Shown here piece after piece: positions 44,823 to 53,084 of a stretch of 58,621 bases of DNA. Both the position numbers and the translations under genes were made by a program. A model generated the notes under the pieces. The model was not told the DNA's origin, searched no databases, and worked only from the letters and a program-made list of their open reading frames with translations. The first letter of the stretch is position 1. Each line of letters opens with the position of its first letter. Source of the DNA: Bacteroidaceae bacterium (lineage in GTDB: Bacteria > Bacteroidota > Bacteroidia > Bacteroidales > Bacteroidaceae); NCBI GenBank assembly GCA_017408685.1, contig JAFQUE010000003.1:1-58621 (forward strand), read 5' to 3'.

Positions 44823-45068
44823 GATAATTGTTTTTTAATGAATTCATATTTCACAAGACTACAAAGCCTTGTTTCTTACGTAAAATTAAATTAAAAAACA
44901 GAAACAAACAAGAACCTATATCACTATATATCAACAACATATACACACCCAAGACATTGAGAACCAACGGATTGAAAAATAATTAAAAAAAGTTAAAACT
45001 AAAGATACACACTATACAGAACATGCACTTTAAAAGGTTTTGATTATCGGAAATCCGAAGTAAAATAG
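44823..45068. other. AT-rich intergenic region
   Basis: Upstream region of two divergent genes (the small helical protein and fabG). I see no further gene or hairpin of note. Confidence 0.5.
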
Positions 45069-45076
45069 TATCTTCG
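45069..45076 (+). promoter_or_regulatory. -7 box of fabG
   Basis: TATCTTCG, 25 bp before the fabG ATG. A TTTG at 45039-45042 is too far (26 bp) to be a confident -33 element. Confidence 0.5.
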
Positions 45077-45100
45077 CAACAGTAACAAAACATACACATC

Positions 45101-45847
45101 ATGAAACTATTGGAAGGAAAGACTGCCCTTGTCACAGGGGCGACACGAGGAATAGGACGTGCAATTGCAGTCAAGTTCGCACAGGCAGGTGCCAACGTGG
45201 CATTCACATATAGGCAAATCAACAGCAATGCCGAGGAATTGATAAAGGAAATTGAGGCAATGGGAGTGAAATGCAAGGGATACGCTGCCGACGCTGCCGA
45301 CTTTACGGCCACAGACGCTGTGGTAAAGGAGGTTGCTGCCGACTTCGGGCGCATTGATGTGCTCGTGAACAATGCAGGAATAACCAAGGACGGACTGATA
45401 CTGCGCATGACGGAAGAACAGTGGGACGCAGTAATAACCACAAACCTTAAATCGGCATTCAACTTCACACGCGCCGTTGTACCTTTCATGGCAAAGCAAC
45501 GCGGCGGCAGCATAATAAACATGTCGTCGGTTGTGGGCGAGAACGGCAATGCCGGACAGTGCAACTACTCGGCGTCAAAGGCAGGCCTCATAGGACTTGC
45601 GAAATCTATTGCCAAGGAGATGGGCCCGCGTGGCATACGCGCCAACTGCATTGCCCCGGGATTCATTGTCACTGACATGACAAGCGCAATACCCGAAGAA
45701 ATGCGTGCCGAGTGGGCAAAGACCATTCCGCTGCGCCGTGCCGGCAACCCCGAGGATGTTGCCAACGTAGCATTGTTCCTTGCCAGCGACATGTCGGCCT
45801 ACGTAAGCGGACAAGTCATCAATTGCTGCGGCGCAATGAGTTGCTGA
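45101..45847 (+). CDS. fabG: 3-oxoacyl-[acyl-carrier-protein] reductase
   Basis: 248 residues, a classical short-chain dehydrogenase. It reduces 3-oxoacyl-ACP with NADPH in fatty-acid elongation. Cofactor loop TGATRGIGRAIA (about 12-23), NNAG (about 90) and the catalytic Ser-Tyr-Lys in NMSSVVGENGNAGQCNYSASKAG (about 139-161) are intact. It ends with NCCGAMSC. Most FabG proteins sit with acpP or fabF; this one is alone, so it could also be a related reductase, although the sequence is close to FabG. Confidence 0.92.
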   Translation: MKLLEGKTALVTGATRGIGRAIAVKFAQAGANVAFTYRQINSNAEELIKEIEAMGVKCKGYAADAADFTATDAVVKEVAADFGRIDVLVNNAGITKDGLILRMTEEQWDAVITTNLKSAFNFTRAVVPFMAKQRGGSIINMSSVVGENGNAGQCNYSASKAGLIGLAKSIAKEMGPRGIRANCIAPGFIVTDMTSAIPEEMRAEWAKTIPLRRAGNPEDVANVALFLASDMSAYVSGQVINCCGAMSC

Positions 45848-45853
45848 AAACCC

Positions 45854-45896
45854 AAAAGCGGGTGACCCATTATACTTTTGGATCACCCGCTTTTTT
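45854..45896 (+). terminator. Terminator of fabG (GGGTGACC-type)
   Basis: Stem AAAAGCGGGTGA with TCACCCGCTTTT (45854-45865, 45883-45894), then a T-run. A diverged relative of the other GGGTGACCC hairpins. Confidence 0.85.
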
Positions 45897-45937
45897 ATCC
45901 AAGAAGACTCTTTTTATCCGACCTCGGTACAAGAGCC

Positions 45938-46912
45938 TCACTCCCAAAAGATTATAGGACTAATCCTGAAAGTATCCTTTACCTCATTATACCCGGCCTT
46001 GTTGTCGCACCCCACGAATGTCATCTTCTTGCCAATGGCCTTGCAGTCGACAATGCACTGCTCCTGAGAAGTTATCCACACATTGTTCTTGTCATCGATT
46101 GAAATGCATATTGCCGGCCTCTCCTTATACTTTCCGTACTTTATGCTGCGATACTTGAGGTCGTAATGCTTTCCGCCGTATGCAATCTGTATATTACCCT
46201 TGCGGTCGAAACTTATGCGCCCGCTACCTTCGGCAGGTTTGAAGTTGTCGCCCCTTTTTGCAATCAGCACACTGCTGTAACAGAAGTGGTAGTCATACGT
46301 TGCCGAAAGGTCATATATTGCCGCAGGAGTGTACCCGCCACGCCAACTGCTGTTATCGTTTTTCTTTATTACGAACCTGTTTTCAAGTGTCTTGGGCACA
46401 TAAACCGTATTGTATTCACTCTTCAGAATGAAATAGTTCTCATCCTCACCCACCTGGGTGAACTGCGCCCACGCGTCACGCTTCATATTCGGACGAAACT
46501 CTATCCATTTGCCGTTACCGCGCACAAAATAGCCGTCATATTCGGTACTTGTAGTGGTATAACAATAGAAGAGACCGTGGGTATAAGGACACACCGGGTG
46601 CACACTGATTGTGTTGTACACTACCTCCCAATTGCCGTTCTTCTTGCGATCGACAAAAACCTTGTCGCGTGGAATCTTGGGCACGGATACATTGCAGCGT
46701 TTGCTTTCAATGTAGTAAAACTGGTCGGTCTCACGGTACTGCTTATACTCGTTCCAAGGTTCAGCCTTGTCGGCCGGACGATACTCTAACCACTTGTCGC
46801 CGTTCTTTACAAAATAACCGCCTTCATAGACCACGAGTGCAGTTGTCTGCGCAATGGCAGAAAATGCAATAAAGCACATTGCTGCCAGACTAATAAAAAA
46901 TTTCTTTTTCAT
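45938..46912 (-). CDS. Secreted protein with duplicated domain, unknown function
   Basis: 324 residues with a signal peptide (MKKKFFISLAAMCFIAFSAIAQ). Two homologous units of about 70 residues follow: GYFVKNGDKWLEYRP...VFVDRKKNGNWEV (about 31-100) and GYFVRGNGKWIEFRP...FVIKKNDNSSWRG (about 127-195). A C-terminal beta-rich part (about 210-324) includes RISFDRKGNIQIAYGGKHYDLKYRSIKYG. No family recognised. The aromatic, short-strand character suggests a periplasmic binding module. Confidence 0.75.
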   Translation of the reverse strand: MKKKFFISLAAMCFIAFSAIAQTTALVVYEGGYFVKNGDKWLEYRPADKAEPWNEYKQYRETDQFYYIESKRCNVSVPKIPRDKVFVDRKKNGNWEVVYNTISVHPVCPYTHGLFYCYTTTSTEYDGYFVRGNGKWIEFRPNMKRDAWAQFTQVGEDENYFILKSEYNTVYVPKTLENRFVIKKNDNSSWRGGYTPAAIYDLSATYDYHFCYSSVLIAKRGDNFKPAEGSGRISFDRKGNIQIAYGGKHYDLKYRSIKYGKYKERPAICISIDDKNNVWITSQEQCIVDCKAIGKKMTFVGCDNKAGYNEVKDTFRISPIIFWE

Positions 46913-47053
46913 AACTATTGAGTTTTTTTTATATTTATATCTGTATTGACCGCATGCGGTTTAACCATTCAGTTTTCACTTTGACAACGCCGTCTTTTCG
47001 CAACCCGCAGGGCGTGACCTTGCCACGCAGCCTGCGACCTGTTGCTGCCGGCG

Positions 47054-48511
47054 TTATCGAAGCCTGCGGCTTTCACCTTTCACCTTTCCGTTTCCTGTCA
47101 GTTTCTCCCAATATCCGGTCTCAAAGTGTACACCGCAGTCGAACGAGACACCGTTCTTCTCGTAAGGACCTTCAATAATCTCAATATTGCCCAAATTAAT
47201 CACGATATTGCACTTTTGGGCAACTCCCGTAATGCCATCTACGGTACAATCGTTCACGGCATTCTCAAAGGCGCCTGCACCACCGATGATAACATCCATG
47301 CGGCAAAGTTTATCGGCCGGGGAATCAAAGACAAGAACCACGCCCGCAGGGCTGTAATACTGTACAAAGCGCATGCCGTCCTTTTCAATGCGGTTGGTTA
47401 CCTTCATGTTGTTGTATTTGGCACCGATATTGCGGCAGAGCAGCTGCTCAAGGTCTTTTACCATTATGTTATACCCCTCTTCGGTATCGGAAACGCGATA
47501 CAGATACAATGGTGTACCGCCCTGAATCTCATTCTTGAATATTGCCTCCATTGTAGGTGAATAGCCGCTGGCCTGCCAACTTTTCTTGTCGCTGTGCCTC
47601 TTCACATACTCCGCTACTACAAACATTGGATGTTCTACCCCTGAGCGCTGCCCGTTCTTACCTATAATGTTTTTATCGCGACCTTTGTAGAAGCCCGTGC
47701 CGTTAATCCAATCGAGTATACCCTCACGCGCATGAGGCTGCACACTCATCCATTCCTGCTCATCGAGCATGGGAGCAACAAGGAAACTCTCATCAATGCA
47801 AGGGATATACACGAACGAGGGACCTCCAAGCCCGGCAATATTCTTGCGCAGGAGTTCAATCTCATCGTCCCACTGTTTCTTTATTGCCTTAATTTCATTT
47901 TCAATTGCCGCCGCACGTTCAGAGGTTGCCGTTCTTTTCTCATCCTTAAGCATGTCTATCCGGGGCTGATAGTGATTGAAAAGCGCCATAATGACTTCCT
48001 TGGGCAACAGAGGCCTTACAGTCTCATCGGACTGCACTACATGAAGTTCGGCCGGTGCTTCGATAGATATATCTCCCGAAGAACTCATTTCAAAGCCTGA
48101 GGACATCATCATTACTTCCTTTAGCGATAGGCCTTTTGCAATAATGACCTGAATATCGGACATATGCTCATCGGCAATAAAGAGCGCATAACCGTCACCC
48201 CAGAAACCCATTTGCTGGCTGTCCTCTTCACTCACACACACCAACAGTTCCATGCCAAGGAAGTCTTCGGCAAAATACAAATCATGCTTGTTCAACAATG
48301 CTTTTATACTTCTGTAGCACTCATCATCACCCGATGAGAAAATGCGTGCCCAAGATTTATCATCAACATGTCTTTCCCTGCTATGCAATGTACCTTGAAG
48401 AGATGAAAATTCCTTAATAAATGTCTCAACTCCCCTTTTGTCTATTCCCTGCGCCTGCAATCCTGCCGCAAAGACAAACAGGAGCACAAATGTCGTATAT
48501 ATATTTTTCAT
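47054..48511 (-). CDS. Secreted protein of unknown function in the ECF sigma operon
   Basis: 485 residues from ATG 48511 (MKNIYTTF), with a signal peptide ending near AGLQAQ. A central coiled-coil-like segment (about 200-235; MLKDEKRTATSERAAAIENEIKAIKKQWDDEIELLRKN) divides two mixed alpha/beta parts. An upstream in-frame ATG at 48559 lies within the end of the preceding gene and would destroy the signal peptide. It is 16 bp after the DUF4252-like gene, so it is the last gene of the sigma operon. The last codons (KVKGESRRLR) lie in a CTTTC repeat tract. Confidence 0.72.
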   Translation of the reverse strand: MKNIYTTFVLLFVFAAGLQAQGIDKRGVETFIKEFSSLQGTLHSRERHVDDKSWARIFSSGDDECYRSIKALLNKHDLYFAEDFLGMELLVCVSEEDSQQMGFWGDGYALFIADEHMSDIQVIIAKGLSLKEVMMMSSGFEMSSSGDISIEAPAELHVVQSDETVRPLLPKEVIMALFNHYQPRIDMLKDEKRTATSERAAAIENEIKAIKKQWDDEIELLRKNIAGLGGPSFVYIPCIDESFLVAPMLDEQEWMSVQPHAREGILDWINGTGFYKGRDKNIIGKNGQRSGVEHPMFVVAEYVKRHSDKKSWQASGYSPTMEAIFKNEIQGGTPLYLYRVSDTEEGYNIMVKDLEQLLCRNIGAKYNNMKVTNRIEKDGMRFVQYYSPAGVVLVFDSPADKLCRMDVIIGGAGAFENAVNDCTVDGITGVAQKCNIVINLGNIEIIEGPYEKNGVSFDCGVHFETGYWEKLTGNGKVKGESRRLR

Positions 48512-48527
48512 ACGTATTCTCTTCAAA

Positions 48528-49055
48528 TTAAAAACCGAAATTAAAACCATCCATGCCATTCTCCATAAACTCGCTGTACCCCATGCCTACGATGAAGGCG
48601 ACTCTGAGTTCCTCGCCCCCGTCATCGGACAGAACAAGGATAGCGTCGGAACTGCTATACACTATGGACTGTTCATTATCCTCACTGTTCAGGACCATAA
48701 GTTTCATTCCCATTACCTCTTCGTCACCGTTAAGGAATGGAAGCATGGCATTCTTGAGCCTGTTGTAACCGACTTCGTTAGTCGACATGAACTGGCGCAT
48801 ATACCTGAGCGAGCCGAATACCTTCAATGCGTCACCGGCAAGCATCTCTGAGAACATCTGCTTGAACATTGCCACAGATATATATGCATAGTCTACCCCC
48901 CCTGCCGCTCTGGTTTTTGCAAGTTTCTGCATATATAGTTCTACCTCGCTCTTTTCCTTTACCTGCCGATTGCAGGATGGAGTTGCCATGACGGGTTGCA
49001 TTGAACCCAGACCGACAAACAGGAAAAGTGCCAAAAGAAATATTTTCCGTTTCAT
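48528..49055 (-). CDS. DUF4252-like secreted protein
   Basis: 175 residues with a signal peptide (MKRKIFLLALFLFVGLGSMQPVMA). The segment GGVDYAYISVAMFKQMFSEM and the pattern SIVYSSSDAILVLSDDGGEELRVAFIVG fit the DUF4252 family, which commonly sits next to ECF sigma factors in Bacteroidetes. Biochemical role unknown. It is 9 bp after the anti-sigma-like gene and 16 bp before the 485-residue protein. Confidence 0.75.
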   Translation of the reverse strand: MKRKIFLLALFLFVGLGSMQPVMATPSCNRQVKEKSEVELYMQKLAKTRAAGGVDYAYISVAMFKQMFSEMLAGDALKVFGSLRYMRQFMSTNEVGYNRLKNAMLPFLNGDEEVMGMKLMVLNSEDNEQSIVYSSSDAILVLSDDGGEELRVAFIVGMGYSEFMENGMDGFNFGF

Positions 49056-49064
49056 ATGATTAAA

Positions 49065-49631
49065 TTATTTTGTTATCATTTTATTGTTGACCGACAAGGT
49101 AGACTTCAATGTTTCCCTCATCTCATTTGCGTTGCTGAATGTGACAGCCATTGCCTGCTGCATATCACCGACAGCAATCATGAAGCACTTCATTGCGTCT
49201 TCGGGATTGTCGAAGGTATCCTCATCCGAGAACTCGGCAACTGCCGGGTGCAGTTCCTGAGAAGGCAGATTCTCATCCATGAACATGTAACCTGCAACAA
49301 CAAGCACCGCCGCAACTGCACTGCGCCAGATAAAACGGGGAATAACAAACCGGCGCCCCCGGCTGCCGCCCACACTATCCTCATCCACTTGGGGCAACAC
49401 TTCATCGGTCGCCAGAGAGTCAATCATTGCTTCAAGTCGTGCTTCGGCACCGGCGGGCAACTCTGCAGTTTCCTCACTGCCGCAAAGAAGCATTATTGCC
49501 TCTTTGTCCTTTTGGAGCGCGGCAGGAACGTTGTGCTCACGAAGGTAGGCGCACAGTCCGCGCTCCTCCTCGACAGAAAGTTCCGCGTTGAAGAACTTCT
49601 CTATCATTGTCCTAAGTTTCTTTTCTTCCAT
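49065..49631 (-). CDS. Anti-sigma-factor-like membrane protein
   Basis: 188 residues. A cytoplasmic N-terminal helical part (about 1-95; KLRTMIEKFFNAELSVEEERGLCAYLREH) precedes one membrane helix (SAVAAVLVVAGYMFM, about 104-118) and a short periplasmic tail. The topology and position 12 bp after the ECF sigma gene fit an anti-sigma factor, but I do not see a clear zinc-binding HxxxCxxC motif. It may be a non-zinc variant. Confidence 0.75.
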   Translation of the reverse strand: MEEKKLRTMIEKFFNAELSVEEERGLCAYLREHNVPAALQKDKEAIMLLCGSEETAELPAGAEARLEAMIDSLATDEVLPQVDEDSVGGSRGRRFVIPRFIWRSAVAAVLVVAGYMFMDENLPSQELHPAVAEFSDEDTFDNPEDAMKCFMIAVGDMQQAMAVTFSNANEMRETLKSTLSVNNKMITK

Positions 49632-49643
49632 ATCCTGACTCCT

Positions 49644-50129
49644 TTATATTTTAGCATATAATTCTTTGAACCTTTTTCTCACTCGCGACACCATCACCCT
49701 TATGTTGCCCTGCGAAAACCCTGTAATGCTCTCAATCTCCTCAAGACTGCAACCATTCATCTTCATGAGCATTACATGCCGCTGCGGCGGAGGGAGAGAG
49801 GCAAGGAACTTCTCAAGATACTCTCCTGCCTCATGTTCCTCAATCTCCGGCGGCGATTCCACAGCGATTTCATCGGATGACAGCACGCACTCCTCGCCAT
49901 GATTCCTTACCGCCCTCAAGCGGTCAATACATATATTCTTGAGCAATGTACGGCAATAAGCCTCCGGCGAGACTAACCCTCCAAGTTCACCCTTATGCTC
50001 CCACAAACGCAGATAAAGGTTCTGCACAGCATCCTCTGCCTCAAAACTGTCGCAAAGCATACGGAATGCCTCGCGATAGAGTAGCTTTTGCAGCGGCAAG
50101 AACCGCCTTTTGAATTCTGCGTGTGTCAC
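49644..50129 (-). CDS. ECF RNA polymerase sigma factor
   Basis: 161 residues. Region 2 is FKRRFLPLQKLLYREAFRMLCDSFEAEDAVQNLYLRLWEHK (about 5-45) and region 4 is SLPPPQRHVMLMKMNGCSLEEIESITGFSQGNIRVMVSRVRKRFKE (about 110-156). No region 3, as expected for ECF factors. It probably controls its own operon and unknown envelope genes. The start is GTG at 50129, because an in-frame TGA precedes it nine bases upstream. It is the first of four genes. Confidence 0.9.
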   Translation of the reverse strand: MTHAEFKRRFLPLQKLLYREAFRMLCDSFEAEDAVQNLYLRLWEHKGELGGLVSPEAYCRTLLKNICIDRLRAVRNHGEECVLSSDEIAVESPPEIEEHEAGEYLEKFLASLPPPQRHVMLMKMNGCSLEEIESITGFSQGNIRVMVSRVRKRFKELYAKI

Positions 50130-50449
50130 TTTATCTCAATGTTTGTAGTTCTCTCATTATGCCGCAGCATATGATTCCTGTACTCCTTCACCCAATAGAC
50201 GAAGAAAATGCGAATTTGTTACAACGGGAAGCAAAAAAAATAATTATTTTGGCAGAAAGGAAAGAAAAAAACAGGACAAAGAGTCTTATTTTCATAATTA
50301 TTTTAAAAGTTGTGCAACTTTAAAGGATATATGTGTTTTCATCAAACTGACGGAAAAGGACATCAATTGTTACAGCAGTTAAGATTAATTAACCAAATTA
50401 GAATTAATCTTTTTTTCAAAACAACAACTTTATCGGCATTCAACAACAG
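50130..50449. other. AT-rich intergenic region at the left edge of the accessory island
   Basis: The sequence contains no gene that looks real. Base composition falls sharply compared with the flanking operon, and runs of A and T dominate. The promoter of the DUF4417 gene is at its right end. No attachment site or tRNA was seen. Confidence 0.5.
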
Positions 50450-50457
50450 TACCTTTG
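50450..50457 (+). promoter_or_regulatory. -7 box of the island operon
   Basis: TACCTTTG, 20 bp before the DUF4417 ATG. The -33 element is weak. Confidence 0.6.
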
Positions 50458-50477
50458 TAATAAAAAGGTTATAGACT

Positions 50478-51116
50478 ATGGAAACAAACGTTAATCATAA
50501 AACGTACAAGATGAAATTATTTGAAGACCTAATAATAGAAAGTGCCTTTGGAATGCCTCTACAGCCAATTTACAAAGGCGAGATACCCTGTGAATTATTA
50601 TCATTCAACAAAGCCGTTGCACAAAAGAGGTATGACACAACTGTACATTTTTATATCAATGACAAGGAGTTCACAAGAATACTTACGTATCCCGAAAAAT
50701 ATCTTGAGATACTAAAACGTTTCAAATCAGTTATAGCACCGGATTTCTCTCAATACATAGAAATGCCCTACCCGATGAGACTTTATCATTGTTATCTTAA
50801 CAAGGCTTTTGCTGCTTATTGGAGCAAAAATGGCATAAATGTTATTCCCAACATAACATGGAGTACCCCTGATAGTTATGATTACAGTTTTGCAGGTATT
50901 GAAAAGAACGGTATAATTGCCATAAACTGTACAGGAGTAAAAAAATCGGCGTATTCAAAGTTTCTGTGGTTAGAAGGATACAAAGAGGCCATCAAACGTT
51001 TAGAGCCAAGACACATTATAAGATACGGCGAAAAAATGCCAGGTGAGTTTGAAAAGATAAGCACATATTTTGAGAATGAAAACTATAAATTGTTAAATAA
51101 TGGGAGGAAACGGTAG
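50478..51116 (+). CDS. DUF4417 domain protein
   Basis: 212 residues. The pattern fits DUF4417 proteins found in phages and mobile elements: VHFYINDKEFTRILTYPEKYLEILKRFKSVIAPDFSQY (about 52-90), AAYWSKNGINVIPNITWSTPDSYDYSFAGI (about 114-143), AINCTGVKKS and LEPRHIIRYGEKMPGEF. No enzyme motif is obvious. The function is unknown; some relatives lie beside toxin-like genes. It is AT-rich, unlike the host genes nearby, and overlaps the next gene by 17 bases. Confidence 0.75.
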   Translation: METNVNHKTYKMKLFEDLIIESAFGMPLQPIYKGEIPCELLSFNKAVAQKRYDTTVHFYINDKEFTRILTYPEKYLEILKRFKSVIAPDFSQYIEMPYPMRLYHCYLNKAFAAYWSKNGINVIPNITWSTPDSYDYSFAGIEKNGIIAINCTGVKKSAYSKFLWLEGYKEAIKRLEPRHIIRYGEKMPGEFEKISTYFENENYKLLNNGRKR

Positions 51117-51477
51117 TTTTTTTAGTGGAATAACTAACTTTGAAGATGGTAGGACATACAAGACTATATTAAGCATTGGAGATAATATAAAGATACTTGA
51201 AACCAAAAATCCACATAATAGTCTTAAACTCCCAGAGGAGAGCCACACTCCGAATAGGACATATGCAACGTTTTATCGTAATGGAAAAGGATTGAAAGAA
51301 ATCGCAGAATATGGTCCCGACGGAAAGAGGATTAATTCAATACATCTTCAAGATCACAAGGGGTTAGGGCCACATTGGCATCCTTGGAAGGATGGCGGTC
51401 AAGTAGAAAACGCCGCTTATGATTTAACAGACAGGATGAAAAGTATTATAAACAAAATCATAAACGTCAAGAAATGA
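51100..51477 (+). CDS. Small toxin-like protein with H-rich C-terminal motif
   Basis: 125 residues. It begins with a flexible MGGNGSFFSG segment like those before toxin domains in phage-linked polymorphic toxins. The second half has GPDGKRINSIHLQDHKGLGPHWHPWKDGG (about 73-101), a D/H-x-x-x-x-x-HxH arrangement recalling small nuclease toxin domains. Its ATG lies within the DUF4417 gene, and its stop TGA overlaps the ATG of the following immunity-like gene (ATGA, 51474-51477), the layout typical of toxin-immunity pairs. Toxicity is inferred, not shown. Confidence 0.6.
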   Translation: MGGNGSFFSGITNFEDGRTYKTILSIGDNIKILETKNPHNSLKLPEESHTPNRTYATFYRNGKGLKEIAEYGPDGKRINSIHLQDHKGLGPHWHPWKDGGQVENAAYDLTDRMKSIINKIINVKK

Positions 51478-52166
51478 ACAGACCATATATAATCAACAAC
51501 ATTGACGGCAACCCGATGAACGCCAAATATCCACCAAATAAGGAACTGTACGGCGATGAGTTCGGTGGATACAAAAACAGAACAGAAGAAGTTCTGTTCT
51601 ACGAATTTATAGTGTTGGAAAAAGATGTCTCTTTTATATACAATGGAACGAGATATTACTTTTACAAGCACAACACCCCCGCAACAGCATACAATGCAAC
51701 CAAGAAAGAGATTATTGCTGAATACCCGAATGAAATAGAACTGATTGAAAGTTTCTCAATTGATGGCATACCGTTTTTGGAGTTGAGGGATGAAATATGT
51801 GACCTAAGCACGTATAGGAATGTGTTCAAACCACACTTTGATTTAGACAAGGACGGATACCCTTACAACTGTAAGTATCCGCCAAATAAAGAGAAATACG
51901 GTTTTTCGTATAATGGTTACAAAAGCTCTTTCGAGGAAACTCTTTATTATGATTTTGGAGTCCAGAACTATGACCTATACTTTAAGTATAAAGGCAAAGA
52001 GTATCATGTGCTTAATGAGTTTAATCATGTAGCCTTATGCGATGAACATTATACCAAAGAATACGAAGTTTTCGCTGATGAAATGGATTTCATTGAGAAT
52101 TTCAATATTGACGGTGTACCTTTAATTAATTTAATTGAAGAACTTGAAGAAGCAGACCCTATGTAG
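51474..52166 (+). CDS. Immunity-like protein, copy 1 (two internal repeats)
   Basis: 230 residues, acidic and rich in Tyr and Glu. It consists of two related units of about 100 residues (about 6-105 and 122-222), each with DGxPxNxKYPPNKExYG, a GYKxxxEExLxYxFxV stretch, a YxGxxYxxxxxxxxA segment and an ExIExFxIDGxPxxxL end. No signal peptide. It is coupled to the toxin-like gene by an ATGA overlap. Its function as an immunity protein is inferred from position, acidity and tandem duplication. Copy 2 follows exactly 740 bp later. Confidence 0.7.
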   Translation: MNRPYIINNIDGNPMNAKYPPNKELYGDEFGGYKNRTEEVLFYEFIVLEKDVSFIYNGTRYYFYKHNTPATAYNATKKEIIAEYPNEIELIESFSIDGIPFLELRDEICDLSTYRNVFKPHFDLDKDGYPYNCKYPPNKEKYGFSYNGYKSSFEETLYYDFGVQNYDLYFKYKGKEYHVLNEFNHVALCDEHYTKEYEVFADEMDFIENFNIDGVPLINLIEELEEADPM

Positions 52167-52213
52167 TTTCATAAAGACTACGCTTTACAACAATCAATCA
52201 TAAACTTCAAGAA

Positions 52214-52906
52214 ATGAACCGACCTTATATAATCAACGACGCTGAAGGCAACCCGATAAACGCCAAATATCCACCGGACAAGGAACTATACGGCGATGAG
52301 TTCAATGGATATAAAAACAGAACAGAAGAAGTTCTGTTTTACGAATTTATGGTGTTGGAAAAAGAAGTCTCTTTTACATACAATGGGGTAAAATATTATT
52401 TCTACAAGCACAACACCTTGGCAACAGCATACAATGCAACCAAGAAAGAGATTATCGCTCAATACCCGAATGAAATAGAACTGATTGAAAGTTTCTCAAT
52501 TGATGGCATACCGTTTTTGAAGTTGAGGGATGAAATATGTGACCTAAGCACGTATAGGAATGTGTTCAAACCACACTTTGATTTAGACAAGGACGGATAC
52601 CCTTACAACTGTAAGTATCCGCCAAATAAAAAGAAATACGGAGATTCTTATGAAGGATACAAAAACTGGGCCGAGGAGGTTTTATTTTACCGTTTTGGAG
52701 TTTTATGCTATGATGCAAGTTTTACTTACAAGGGTAAAGAGTTTTTTCTGTTGAAAGAATACAATCATGCGGCAACATGTGACAAGAATTTTACTGAAGA
52801 ATACGAAGTTTATGCAGATGAAATGGAGTTGATTGAAAATTTTAAAATTGACGGCAAGCCATTGATTGAACTAATTGACAAGATTCAAAATATTGATTCG
52901 GAGTAG
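52214..52906 (+). CDS. Immunity-like protein, copy 2
   Basis: 230 residues, the same length as copy 1. The first 145 residues are nearly identical to copy 1 (differences include INDAEGNPI for INNIDGNPM), while residues 146-230 are much more diverged (ENFKIDGKPLIELIDKIQ against ENFNIDGVPLINLIEELE). This mosaic suggests gene conversion of the first unit, or selection for a different second unit. The upstream spacer (52167-52213) contains no toxin gene, so copy 2 is an additional immunity-like gene, perhaps against a variant partner. Confidence 0.7.
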   Translation: MNRPYIINDAEGNPINAKYPPDKELYGDEFNGYKNRTEEVLFYEFMVLEKEVSFTYNGVKYYFYKHNTLATAYNATKKEIIAQYPNEIELIESFSIDGIPFLKLRDEICDLSTYRNVFKPHFDLDKDGYPYNCKYPPNKKKYGDSYEGYKNWAEEVLFYRFGVLCYDASFTYKGKEFFLLKEYNHAATCDKNFTEEYEVYADEMELIENFKIDGKPLIELIDKIQNIDSE

Positions 52907-52953
52907 TTGCATAAAGACTACGCTTTACAACAATCAATCATAAACTTCAAGAA

Positions 52954-53022
52954 ATGAACCGACCTTATATAATCAACGACTCTGAAGGCAACCCGATAAA
53001 TGCCAAATATCCACCGGATAAG
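52954..53022 (+). pseudogene. Truncated third copy of the immunity-like gene
   Basis: The first 23 codons match copy 2 (start MNRPYIIND, then EGNPINAKYPPDK), then homology stops abruptly after GATAAG at about 53022. The frame runs on through unrelated sequence to a stop at 53131-53133, overlapping the end of the outer-membrane gene on the other strand. This marks a deletion or recombination end-point of the island. Confidence 0.8.
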
Positions 53023-53084
53023 GGTACAAAACAGGGGAGAAATTCAGGTGATTTCGCTCGTTTGCACAAGCATTCAGTTTACAA

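Larger units (their letters stand above)
51466..53022. repeat. Tandem 740-bp duplication array
   Basis: Three starts (51474, 52214, 52954) are spaced exactly 740 bp. The intergenic spacers of units 2 and 3 are the same (AAGACTACGCTTTACAACAA, then TCATAAACTTCAAGAA before the ATG). Unit 3 breaks off at about 53022. Confidence 0.9.
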
